7,737 nt of DNA from Accumulibacter sp. (GTDB taxonomy: Bacteria; Pseudomonadota; Gammaproteobacteria; Burkholderiales; Rhodocyclaceae). Positions 1 through 5,408 of this stretch are shown here, piece after piece (position 1 is the first letter of the stretch; each line of letters opens with the position of its first letter). The stretch is taken from NCBI GenBank assembly GCA_031276375.1, contig JAISNE010000167.1:1-7737 (forward strand), in the 5' to 3' direction. The notes beneath the pieces are model-generated. The model ran no database searches and was not told the origin of the DNA. It saw only the letters and a list, made by a program, of their open reading frames with translations. The translations under genes and the position numbers were made by a program.

Positions 1-776
1 GCGTCGATCCAGTACGTGCTTCCGGGCGAACGTTCCGCGCCAAAGCCGAAAGCCGGCAAAAAATACGCGATGAGCCGATCCGCCATTTCGATTTCGAGCG
101 GCAACAGCATGCCGACCGACGACGACTCTCGAATCAGCGCCTGCTCGTATTGCAGGGTCACGCTGGTGGTGACCTGGGCGCCGGGATAGATCTGCACCGG
201 TTTTTGCGCATACCCGCCCGCCTCCGCCGCGAGATAAGGGAGCCCGATACCGTGCCACAAATCCTCGCCGATCACTCCATAGCGGTAATCGATCCATTTG
301 AGCTGGTTCGAGCGCGCCGCCATGAGCCGCGTCGCGGCCACTGGAAGGTCGCCCTTGAACGTGCCGGCCCCCTTGTCTTTCGGATTCTTGTTGAAACGTT
401 CGATGCAGGAGGCGTATATCCAGGAAACTTCGCCCCAGTAATTGAAGCACATCGCCCACAGCCGCCGCTCCTCGTTTTTCGACAGGCGCGGCGTTCCCAG
501 ATAATGCCGCGTCAAACGCTTCAGATGCGGCTGGGCCGCCTTGTCGAGACCGCTGATCACTTCATAAAGCTGGTCCAGGCGGAAATCCTCGGCTTGCCGC
601 AAGGAATCGAACCAACTATAGATTTCGTCGACCGCCTTGAACGCATCCTGCGGCAAACTGGCCAGCACACGCTTGAATTCCTTGACATCTCCAAGAGGAT
701 GATTCGGTCGCGTCGAAAAGAAATTCAGTTTCATGAGGGGATGATCCGGTCGCATTGAAAAGAAATTCAGTTTCAT
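1..776 (-). CDS. Conserved hypothetical protein, 5' part only (runs off left edge)
   Basis: The start codon ATG is at 776-774 and the frame stays open to the window edge, giving 258 visible residues without a stop. A GGAG Shine-Dalgarno lies four bases before this ATG and a sigma-70-like promoter sits just upstream, which is why I prefer this start to the in-frame ATG 14 codons later. The protein opens with a duplicated segment (residues 1-14 and 15-28, 12 of 14 identical, each beginning MKLNFFS). It continues as a soluble, helix-rich protein with conserved-looking stretches such as FNYWGEVSWIY (about 111-121), QLKWIDYRYG (158-167) and LPLEIEMADRLIAYFLPAFG (225-244). There is no signal peptide or clear membrane segment. 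From memory it resembles a betaproteobacterial family whose members may carry a PilZ-like (cyclic-di-GMP-binding) C-terminus; that part lies outside the window, so this is a weak inference. Function is unknown, but the reading frame itself is well supported. Confidence 0.8.
   Translation of the reverse strand, partial: MKLNFFSMRPDHPLMKLNFFSTRPNHPLGDVKEFKRVLASLPQDAFKAVDEIYSWFDSLRQAEDFRLDQLYEVISGLDKAAQPHLKRLTRHYLGTPRLSKNEERRLWAMCFNYWGEVSWIYASCIERFNKNPKDKGAGTFKGDLPVAATRLMAARSNQLKWIDYRYGVIGEDLWHGIGLPYLAAEAGGYAQKPVQIYPGAQVTTSVTLQYEQALIRESSSVGMLLPLEIEMADRLIAYFLPAFGFGAERSPGSTYWID
693..776 (-). repeat. 42-bp tandem duplication covering the start of the leftmost gene
   Basis: Bases 735-776 and 693-734 are two adjacent copies of a 42-bp unit that match at 37 of 42 positions; all five differences are transitions. 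The period is exactly 14 codons, so the frame is kept and the protein begins with two versions of the same 14-residue peptide (MKLNFFSMRPDHPL, then MKLNFFSTRPNHPL). Each copy begins with its own ATG, but only the outer ATG has a GGAG ribosome-binding site; the inner one is preceded by CATCCCCTC. Confidence 0.93.
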
Positions 777-998
777 GACACTCCGGATAAAAAAGCATTC
801 GGGCAGTATAAAACCAATCCACCACTCCGGCAAACCAGCGCCCGCCGTCGGCTGACTGTCAATATCCGCCAGATCATGAACCGGCACGAATCGGATGCCA
901 CCGGTTTTCTTGTGTTTCCATTCCTCGATGGTTTTATACAGGAGCACGGCGCGCCAGGGCGCATTGAGGGATTCCAGAGGACAGAGGACAGAGGACAG
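777..998 (-). other. Intergenic coding-like open frame, in frame with the leftmost gene
   Basis: Between the heptamer repeat and the ATG at 776 the minus strand stays open for 74 codons, from just after a TGA at 1001-999, in the same frame as the downstream gene. The translation looks protein-like, for example APWRAVLLYKTIEEW and GGIRFVPVHDLADID, and ends LPEWWIGFILPECFFIRSV directly before MKLNFF. It has no in-frame ATG. GTG codons exist at 945-947 and 885-887; the first has no obvious ribosome-binding site. It could be the remnant of a degraded or truncated gene whose 5' end was lost at the repeat, a true N-terminal extension, or a chance open frame. I do not recognise a family. Confidence 0.3.
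805..833 (-). promoter_or_regulatory. Putative sigma-70 promoter for the leftmost gene
   Basis: Read on the minus strand there is a -35-like TTGCCG (828-833) and a -10-like TATACT (805-810), separated by exactly 17 bases. Transcription would start near 797-799 and give a leader of about 20 bases ending in GGAG, four bases before the ATG at 776. The spacing and hexamers are good matches to the general consensus; no experiment supports it. Confidence 0.5.
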
Positions 999-1061
999 TC
1001 AGTTACCGGCGCTTCGCGCCGCAAATACTACTGTCTTCGGTCTTCTGTCCTCAGTCCTCTG
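975..1061. repeat. Compound inverted repeat made of degenerate 7-bp units, with a central hairpin
   Basis: The left arm (975-1003) carries three exact tandem copies of AGAGGAC (976-996). The right arm (1030-1061) carries about four diverged copies of the reverse-complement unit, of the form GTCYTCN. The arms are imperfect inverted repeats of each other. Between them 1007-1021 forms a perfect 6-bp stem (CGGCGC/GCGCCG) with a 3-base TTC loop. It begins six bases past the gpsA stop codon, so it might end or protect the gpsA transcript, although no T-run follows the stem as in a classical intrinsic terminator. Such elements usually occur in many intergenic copies per genome; that cannot be tested here. 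Confidence 0.8.
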
Positions 1062-1067
1062 AACAAT

Positions 1068-2057
1068 TCACACGCTCTCGGCTTTCGATTCGCGTCCCAG
1101 CAGTTTTTCCACCGCGTCGAAGGCCGATTCGCCGCGATGCAGGATGGCGTCGACGGCTTGCGTGATCGGCATGTCGATGGACAGGCGTTGCGCCAGCGCG
1201 GCGACTTCGCGCGCGGTGCCGACGCCTTCGGCGACATGACCGAGTTCGGCGAGGATGCGCGGCAAGGTTTTGCCGGCGGCCAGCGCCAGCCCGACGCGGC
1301 GGTTGCGCGAGAGGTCGCCGGTGCAGGTCAGGAGCAGGTCGCCCATGCCGGCCAGGCCCATGAAGGTGCCGGGCCGGCCGCCGAGCGCCACGCCGAGGCG
1401 GGTGATTTCCGCCAGGCCCCTGGTCACCAGGGCGGCGCGGGCGTTGTGGCCGAAACCCAGGCCGTCGCTGATGCCGGCCGCGATGGCCAGGATATTTTTC
1501 GCGCCGCCCGCTGTTTCGGCGCCGATCAGGTCGTCGTTGGCGTAGATGCGCAAACGTCCGCCGTGCAGTTCGGCCGCGACGCGGCGGGCGAAGAGGCCAT
1601 CGCGCGAGGCCAGGGTAATCGCGGCCGGGAGGCCCCGGGCGACTTCCTCGGCGAAACTGGGGCCGGTCAGCGCGCCGCGGGCGGTTCCGCCGCCAAGTTC
1701 CTCGTCCGCCACCTGGTGCGGCAGTTGGCCGCTGCCCGGCTCGAATCCTTTGCATACCCAGATCAGCGGTACGGCCGAGGCGACGTCGCGCAGTTGCCGC
1801 AGGATGCCGCGCAGGCCGGCCAGCGGCGTGGCGACGATGAGCAGCCCGGCGGCGGGGGCGGCGGCGGCAAGATCGGTCACGATCCGCACCGGCGCGGGCA
1901 GGGCGATTCCCGGCAGGAAGCGCCGGTTTTCGCGCGTCATCCGCATGTCCCGGACGAGTTCGGCGTCCCGCGCCCACAGGGCGACTTCGTGCCGGGAACT
2001 CAAGACGATGGCCAGCGCGGTGCCCCACGCGCCGGCGCCAATGACGGTCAGCTTCAA
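1068..2057 (-). CDS. gpsA: Glycerol-3-phosphate dehydrogenase [NAD(P)+]
   Basis: This cytoplasmic enzyme reduces dihydroxyacetone phosphate to sn-glycerol 3-phosphate, the backbone for phospholipid synthesis. The 329-residue length is normal for the family. The N-terminal Rossmann motif is GAGAWG (7-12). The strand-turn KGFEPGSG follows, with Lys103, then TGPSFAEEVA (131-140), the conserved Lys187 in GGAKNILAIAAG, and the C-terminal substrate-binding signature around GLAGMGDLLLTCTG (234-247, with Asp240) followed by RNRRVG (251-256). The start is taken as TTG at 2057 because it gives the canonical opening LKLTVIGAGAWGTAL; the frame extends 40 codons upstream, but that extension overlaps the SH3 gene and looks non-coding. 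No strong ribosome-binding site precedes the TTG, and the gap to the SH3 gene is 31 bases, which suggests co-transcription and perhaps translational coupling. It is the last gene of the left-going cluster. The family assignment is very secure; the start is moderately so. Confidence 0.97.
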   Translation of the reverse strand: MKLTVIGAGAWGTALAIVLSSRHEVALWARDAELVRDMRMTRENRRFLPGIALPAPVRIVTDLAAAAPAAGLLIVATPLAGLRGILRQLRDVASAVPLIWVCKGFEPGSGQLPHQVADEELGGGTARGALTGPSFAEEVARGLPAAITLASRDGLFARRVAAELHGGRLRIYANDDLIGAETAGGAKNILAIAAGISDGLGFGHNARAALVTRGLAEITRLGVALGGRPGTFMGLAGMGDLLLTCTGDLSRNRRVGLALAAGKTLPRILAELGHVAEGVGTAREVAALAQRLSIDMPITQAVDAILHRGESAFDAVEKLLGRESKAESV

Positions 2058-2088
2058 GATACGGAATCCGGCGCGAGGGCGCGCGAAG

Positions 2089-2532
2089 TCAGAATCCCCA
2101 GACCTGGCTCGCGCGCACGAAACCTTCCTGCCCGTCGCGATGGCGCACCTTGATCCAGCCGCCGGGCGAGGTTTCAAGGTAGTTCAGCGAAACGTTCCGC
2201 TCGGCTTCGAAGGACAGCGGCGCGCCTTCCTCGGGTTTTTGCAGGATGGCCGCCAACTCGGCCTTGACGATGATCGTGCGGCGGTCGGCCAGCGCCTTTT
2301 TCTCGATCCAGGCCAGGCTGCCCTCGGCGTCGCGCACCTTGACCCAGCTCCCCTGCGGGACCACCACCTCCACCGGCGTGTCGCGCCGGATGACGAAGAG
2401 TTTGGCGCCCTTCAGATTCGGCGTGTCGTAGAGCACGGTCGCCGCTTCCACCGTCCGGTAGTCGATGGACCGCGCCGGCAGGGATAGGACGGCAAGCAGC
2501 GCCAGCAGCGCAATATTCACCAGTCTTGGCAC
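2089..2532 (-). CDS. Exported bacterial SH3-domain protein
   Basis: This is a 147-residue protein with a hydrophobic signal peptide (about residues 4-20, NIALLALLAVLSLPARS), so it is predicted to act in the periplasm. The mature part holds two SH3-like repeats. The first is about residues 27-80 (ATVLYDTPN, then GSWVKVRDAEGSLAWIEKKAL) and the second about 92-147 (AAILQKPEEGAP, then GGWIKVRHRDGQEGFVRASQV). The W-KVR-DG-GWV pattern is typical of the SH3_4/YgiM-like families. Such domains often bind peptidoglycan or act as scaffolds; a partner cannot be named from sequence. The start codon is GTG at 2532, preceded by a strong AAGGAG seven bases upstream, which fixes the start. It is followed by gpsA after 31 bases and preceded by secB after 175 bases, so it may belong to the same transcript or have its own promoter. 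Confidence 0.88.
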   Translation of the reverse strand: MPRLVNIALLALLAVLSLPARSIDYRTVEAATVLYDTPNLKGAKLFVIRRDTPVEVVVPQGSWVKVRDAEGSLAWIEKKALADRRTIIVKAELAAILQKPEEGAPLSFEAERNVSLNYLETSPGGWIKVRHRDGQEGFVRASQVWGF

Positions 2533-2707
2533 GGCAATACTCCTTGTTCAGTTATCCATCACAATGGCGCGACGGGCGCGGCGAGGATTCGGAAGCGAAG
2601 CGCGGAGAAAGGCCGGTATTCCGGGCGAAAGCCTTGAAAGACACGGAATCGCCTTTCCCCATGCCGATGAATGCTTTTTACCGCGCTCGTCGGAATCAAG
2701 CGTTTTT

Positions 2708-3160
2708 TCAGGCCTTGGCCGTGTTGTCCCGCGATTCTTCCTGGTCGCGCGCCATGTACATGGCCTCGAAGTTGACCGGTTGCAGGATGACCGGCGCGAA
2801 ACCGGCGCGGATGACCGATTCGGAAATGGTTTCGCGCGCGTACGGGAACAGGATGTTCGGGCAGGCGATGGCCAGCAGCGGTTCGAGACTTTCTTCCGGC
2901 ACGTTGCGAATGCGGAAGAGTCCCGACTGGCCGGCTTCCACCAGAAACACGGTTTTCTCTTCGATCTTGGCCGTCACCGTGACGGTCAGCGTGACTTCAA
3001 AAACCTCGTCGCCGACTTTCACGGCGCCTGTCTGCAACTGCAAGCTGACTTCCGGCGCTTTTTGTTCCAGGAAGACAGCCGGCGCGTTGGGCACTTCCAG
3101 CGAGAGATCCTTGACGTAGAGTTTTTCGATGGCAAACGAGGGGGTTTCTTGTTCGGTCAT
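2708..3160 (-). CDS. secB: Protein-export chaperone SecB
   Basis: SecB is a cytosolic homotetrameric chaperone that holds presecretory proteins unfolded and hands them to SecA for Sec-dependent export. The 150-residue acidic protein matches the usual family length. Family hallmarks visible are IEKLYVKDLSLEVPNAP (11-27), the alternating hydrophobic beta region VFEVTLTVTVTAKI (53-66), CPNILFPYARETIS (100-113) and AGFAPVILQPVNFEAMY (119-135). The C-terminal tail is polar and charged, as expected for the SecA-contacting tail. The ATG at 3160 is preceded by a purine-rich AAGAAGAC stretch that can serve as a ribosome-binding site. It lies 66 bases downstream of grxC; the grxC-secB pairing is common in beta- and gammaproteobacteria. 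Confidence 0.98.
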   Translation of the reverse strand: MTEQETPSFAIEKLYVKDLSLEVPNAPAVFLEQKAPEVSLQLQTGAVKVGDEVFEVTLTVTVTAKIEEKTVFLVEAGQSGLFRIRNVPEESLEPLLAIACPNILFPYARETISESVIRAGFAPVILQPVNFEAMYMARDQEESRDNTAKA

Positions 3161-3226
3161 GATGGTTGTCTTCTTTCTTCTTGACGAGGTTGCGGATGAA
3201 TCGGAATGAATGGGCCGCGCGACGAC

Positions 3227-3502
3227 TCAGCCCGTTTCGCCGGAAAGCAGCGGCAGCAGCTTGCCCGCCTGATCGAGCGCGACCAGTTCGTCGCATCCGC
3301 CGACGTAGGTGTCGCCGATAAAGATTTGCGGCACCGTCCGGCGCGACGTTTTTTCCATCATCTCGGCGCGCCGCCGCGGATCGAGGTCGACCCGTATCTT
3401 CTCGATCCCGGCCACGCCCCGGTTGTGCAATAGACGCTCGGCGCGCAGGCAATAGGGACAAATCGCCGTCGAATACATGACGACACGCGGGGCGGAACTC
3501 AT
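3227..3502 (-). CDS. grxC: Glutaredoxin 3 (GrxC type)
   Basis: This small cytoplasmic glutathione-dependent thiol-disulfide oxidoreductase has 91 residues, typical for class-1 dithiol glutaredoxins. The redox site CPYC is at residues 15-18 (STAICPYCLRAERLL). The cis-proline motif TVPQIFIG is at 56-63 and the glutathione-binding GGCDEL at 68-73. The ATG at 3502 is preceded by AAGGGGA with about seven bases of spacing. This ATG overlaps the rhodanese stop codon (ATGA, 3499-3502), so translation of the two genes is probably coupled. secB follows after 66 bases. GrxC reduces protein disulfides and glutathione mixed disulfides; a specific substrate cannot be inferred here. Confidence 0.97.
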   Translation of the reverse strand: MSSAPRVVMYSTAICPYCLRAERLLHNRGVAGIEKIRVDLDPRRRAEMMEKTSRRTVPQIFIGDTYVGGCDELVALDQAGKLLPLLSGETG

Positions 3503-3918
3503 TTTTTCGTCCCCTTGCGCACGGGAAGGCCCGCCGCGCGCCAGCCGGAAATGCCGCCGGCAAGGTTGTTGACTCGGCCAAAGCCCAGTTTTTCGAGCTG
3601 TCTGCAGGCATTGGCCGAGCGTGTCCCGTTCTGGCAAACGAGGATCAACTGCGTGTCTTTCAGTTTGTCGAGGTCCCCCGCGCGCGCTTCGAGTTGTTCC
3701 AGCGGAATGTTGCGCGACTCGGGAAGGTGGCCGCCGGCGTAGTCCTCGGAGCCGCGCAGGTCGATGACCTGCGCGTTCTCCCGGTTGATCAGCAAGGTGG
3801 CCTGCGTCGGCGTCAGGCCGGTTCTTCCGCCGGCGCCGCGCATGGTGAGGACGAGCCAGGCAAGACCGCTGCCCAGCGCGAGAAAAATGAGAAGGATGTT
3901 TTGCCGAATGAATTCCAA
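3499..3918 (-). CDS. Membrane-anchored single-domain rhodanese-like protein
   Basis: This is a 139-residue protein with an N-terminal membrane segment (about residues 7-26, NILLIFLALGSGLAWLVLTM) followed by one rhodanese (sulfurtransferase) domain, about 35-134. The domain shows VIDLRGSEDYAGGHLPESRN (51-70, the CH2A-like entry motif) and the active-site loop CQNGTRS, with catalytic Cys95 and a Cys-x4-Arg pattern, then GGISGWRAAGLPV (121-133). Active enzymes of this family form a cysteine persulfide and transfer sulfane sulfur; the acceptor here is unknown. The start is assigned as TTG at 3918 because GGAG sits six bases upstream and the resulting opening EFIRQNILLI fits relatives; an in-frame GTG at 3930 lacks a ribosome-binding site. 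It is first in the left-going operon and overlaps grxC by 4 bp, which suggests joint sulfur/redox roles. Confidence 0.93.
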   Translation of the reverse strand: MEFIRQNILLIFLALGSGLAWLVLTMRGAGGRTGLTPTQATLLINRENAQVIDLRGSEDYAGGHLPESRNIPLEQLEARAGDLDKLKDTQLILVCQNGTRSANACRQLEKLGFGRVNNLAGGISGWRAAGLPVRKGTKK

Positions 3919-3986
3919 GCGACGCTCCACATAAGCGGGGACAAGGTTTTCGCGCGACGGACTCCGCCACCGCCCGCCGCTGCCCC

Positions 3987-4015
3987 TCGTCAAGTCAAAG
4001 GTGGCATTATAGAAT
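3987..4015 (+). promoter_or_regulatory. Putative promoter of the envC-ctpA operon
   Basis: On the plus strand TCGTCA (3987-3992) and TAGAAT (4010-4015) are separated by 17 bases, matching the sigma-70 consensus at 4 of 6 and 5 of 6 positions. A start near 4022 would give a leader of about 37 bases before the envC ATG at 4059. It overlaps the -10 of the divergent rhodanese promoter, so the two may compete for polymerase. Confidence 0.35.
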
Positions 4016-4034
4016 AATTCCGATTTCGAGAACG
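4006..4034 (-). promoter_or_regulatory. Putative promoter of the rhodanese-grxC-secB operon
   Basis: On the minus strand a perfect TATAAT -10 lies at 4006-4011. The -35 is poor: 17 bases upstream reads CGTTCT (4029-4034). The transcript would begin near 3998-4000 and carry a leader of about 80 bases to the TTG at 3918. The weak -35 suggests that an activator may be needed or that the call is wrong. Confidence 0.45.
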
Positions 4035-4058
4035 GCCTATCAGAGAACGGAATTACGG

Positions 4059-5381
4059 ATGGCGGTGATATTTGCGCGCGTGAAACGCCCGGCGGCTGGA
4101 CTATCCCCGGCTTTTCGCCGGATCGTTCCGGGCCTCGTTCTGGCGGGCGCCGTCCTGGCGGCAACGTGGCCCGCCCTTTCCGGGGAAGCGGCCCCCGCCT
4201 CGCCGACCCGCGCCGAGGTTTCGGAAAAGAGGGGCGATCTCATGGAGCTGCGCGCCCAGATCGAATCCCTGCGCAAGGAAATGGCGGCCGCCGAGGGCCA
4301 GCGCGCCACCGCGGCCGACCAGGTGAAGGATGTCGAGCGCGAAATTTCGACGACGCAACGGGAACTGCACGCGCTTTCCGGACAGAAAAACCGCTTGCAG
4401 ACGACGCTGAAGGATCTTGGCAAACAGGCGCGGGAATTGACCGAACGCCTGGACGAATTGCAAGCGCAGATGGAAAGCCTGGTCTATCGCCGTTACTTGC
4501 AGGGGCATCCCGACGCCTTGCGTCTGCTGCTCAACGGCGAGGATCCCAACCAGATGACGCGCGACCTCTACTACCTCGCCGTCATTGGACACGCCCGTCA
4601 GCAGTTGCAAAACGAGACGCGCGCGCTTCTCGAAAAGAAGCGGGCGCTGTCCGAAAACATGCGCGAACGCGCCGAGGAGCTGTCTTCGATCGAAGCCCGG
4701 CAAAAGGAACAGCACGCCCGGCTCGTCGTCCAGCGCGAGCAGCGCAAGGAGATGCTGGCCAGGATTTCGTCGAAGATTTCGCAGCAGCGCAAGGAGATCG
4801 GCGGTCTGCAACGCGACGAGAAGGCGCTGGCGCGACTGATCGCCCGGCTGGAGCGGATCATCGCCGCGCAGACCGCGGCGCGCAGGGAACGCGCGGCGAA
4901 GGCGGCTCCCGGAACACGTCCGCCGGCCCCGGAAAGCGCGTCCGGCAGGGTCAATGAGCATACGCCGGAAGCCTCGCCAAGCGGCAATTTCGCCGCCTTG
5001 AAAGGCAGCCTGCGCCTGCCGGTGCGCGGCACGGTCACCAACCGCTACGGCGGCGCGCGCCAGGAAGGCAGCACGTGGAAAGGGCTGTTCATCCGCGCGG
5101 CGCAGGGCAGCGACATCAAGGCCATCGCCGGCGGCAGCGTGGTGTTCGCCGACTGGATGCGCGGTTTCGGCAACCTGATGATCGTCGATCACGGTGACAG
5201 CTACCTGTCGATCTACGCCTACAACGACGCGATGCTCAAGCAGGTGGGCGACGCCGTGCGCGGCGGCGATTCGATTGCCACCGCCGGGAACAGCGGTGGC
5301 AACCCGGAATCGGGTTTATACTTTGAGCTGCGTCATCAGGGGCGGCCGGTCGATCCGATGAAATGGGTCAGCCTCAAGTGA
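4059..5381 (+). CDS. envC: Murein hydrolase activator EnvC (degenerate LytM/M23 factor)
   Basis: EnvC is a periplasmic coiled-coil protein that, in E. coli, is recruited by FtsEX to the septum and activates the amidases AmiA and AmiB for daughter-cell separation. This 440-residue protein has an N-terminal hydrophobic signal segment (about 21-40, IVPGLVLAGAVLAATWPAL). A long Lys/Glu/Arg/Gln-rich coiled coil runs over roughly 52-275, broken near 143-178 by a non-coil stretch (RRYLQGHPDALRLLLNG) typical of EnvC. An Ala/Pro-rich linker (about 280-310) and a LytM domain (317-440) follow. The zinc ligands of active M23 peptidases are replaced: WKGLFI (340-345) where active enzymes have a histidine, YAYN (386-389) where they have YAH, and YFELR (421-425) instead of HFE. 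This is the same degeneracy as in EnvC, so it should activate rather than cut. The start ATG has only a weak purine stretch (GAGAACGGA) upstream. ctpA follows after 27 bases. Confidence 0.95.
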   Translation: MAVIFARVKRPAAGLSPAFRRIVPGLVLAGAVLAATWPALSGEAAPASPTRAEVSEKRGDLMELRAQIESLRKEMAAAEGQRATAADQVKDVEREISTTQRELHALSGQKNRLQTTLKDLGKQARELTERLDELQAQMESLVYRRYLQGHPDALRLLLNGEDPNQMTRDLYYLAVIGHARQQLQNETRALLEKKRALSENMRERAEELSSIEARQKEQHARLVVQREQRKEMLARISSKISQQRKEIGGLQRDEKALARLIARLERIIAAQTAARRERAAKAAPGTRPPAPESASGRVNEHTPEASPSGNFAALKGSLRLPVRGTVTNRYGGARQEGSTWKGLFIRAAQGSDIKAIAGGSVVFADWMRGFGNLMIVDHGDSYLSIYAYNDAMLKQVGDAVRGGDSIATAGNSGGNPESGLYFELRHQGRPVDPMKWVSLK

Positions 5382-5408
5382 CATGGGCAATTTTCTGGAG
5401 TGTATTCG

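Noticed and set aside
150..758. 202-codon plus-strand open frame at the left end
   Set aside because: The minus strand encodes a better protein with a promoter, ribosome-binding site and conserved-looking stretches over the whole of this interval.
773..1024. 83-codon minus-strand open frame in the gpsA to leftmost-gene interval
   Set aside because: The translation is Arg/Ser/Cys-rich and unlike a protein, and it runs through the hairpin; another frame of the same strand looks more coding-like.
876..2153. 425-codon plus-strand open frame opposite gpsA
   Set aside because: It is antisense to a clear gpsA along nearly all its length, its translation is Gly/Ala/Arg/Gln-rich low complexity, and no ribosome-binding site or domain is visible. 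It is a GC-rich shadow frame.
2533..2707. A small gene or terminator between secB and the SH3 gene
   Set aside because: The minus strand meets an in-frame stop soon after secB, the other frames give Arg-rich unconvincing peptides, and I found no stable stem followed by a T-run. I report nothing there.
4101..5192. 363-codon minus-strand open frame opposite envC
   Set aside because: It is an antisense shadow of the EnvC coiled coil with no recognisable domain.
4059..5381. EnvC gene read as an active M23 metallopeptidase
   Set aside because: The zinc-ligand histidines are replaced (WKGLFI, YAYN, YFE), so catalytic activity is not expected.
5400..5408. GTG at 5400 as the ctpA start
   Set aside because: It overlaps the GGAG ribosome-binding site, whereas ATG at 5409 has ideal spacing from that GGAG.
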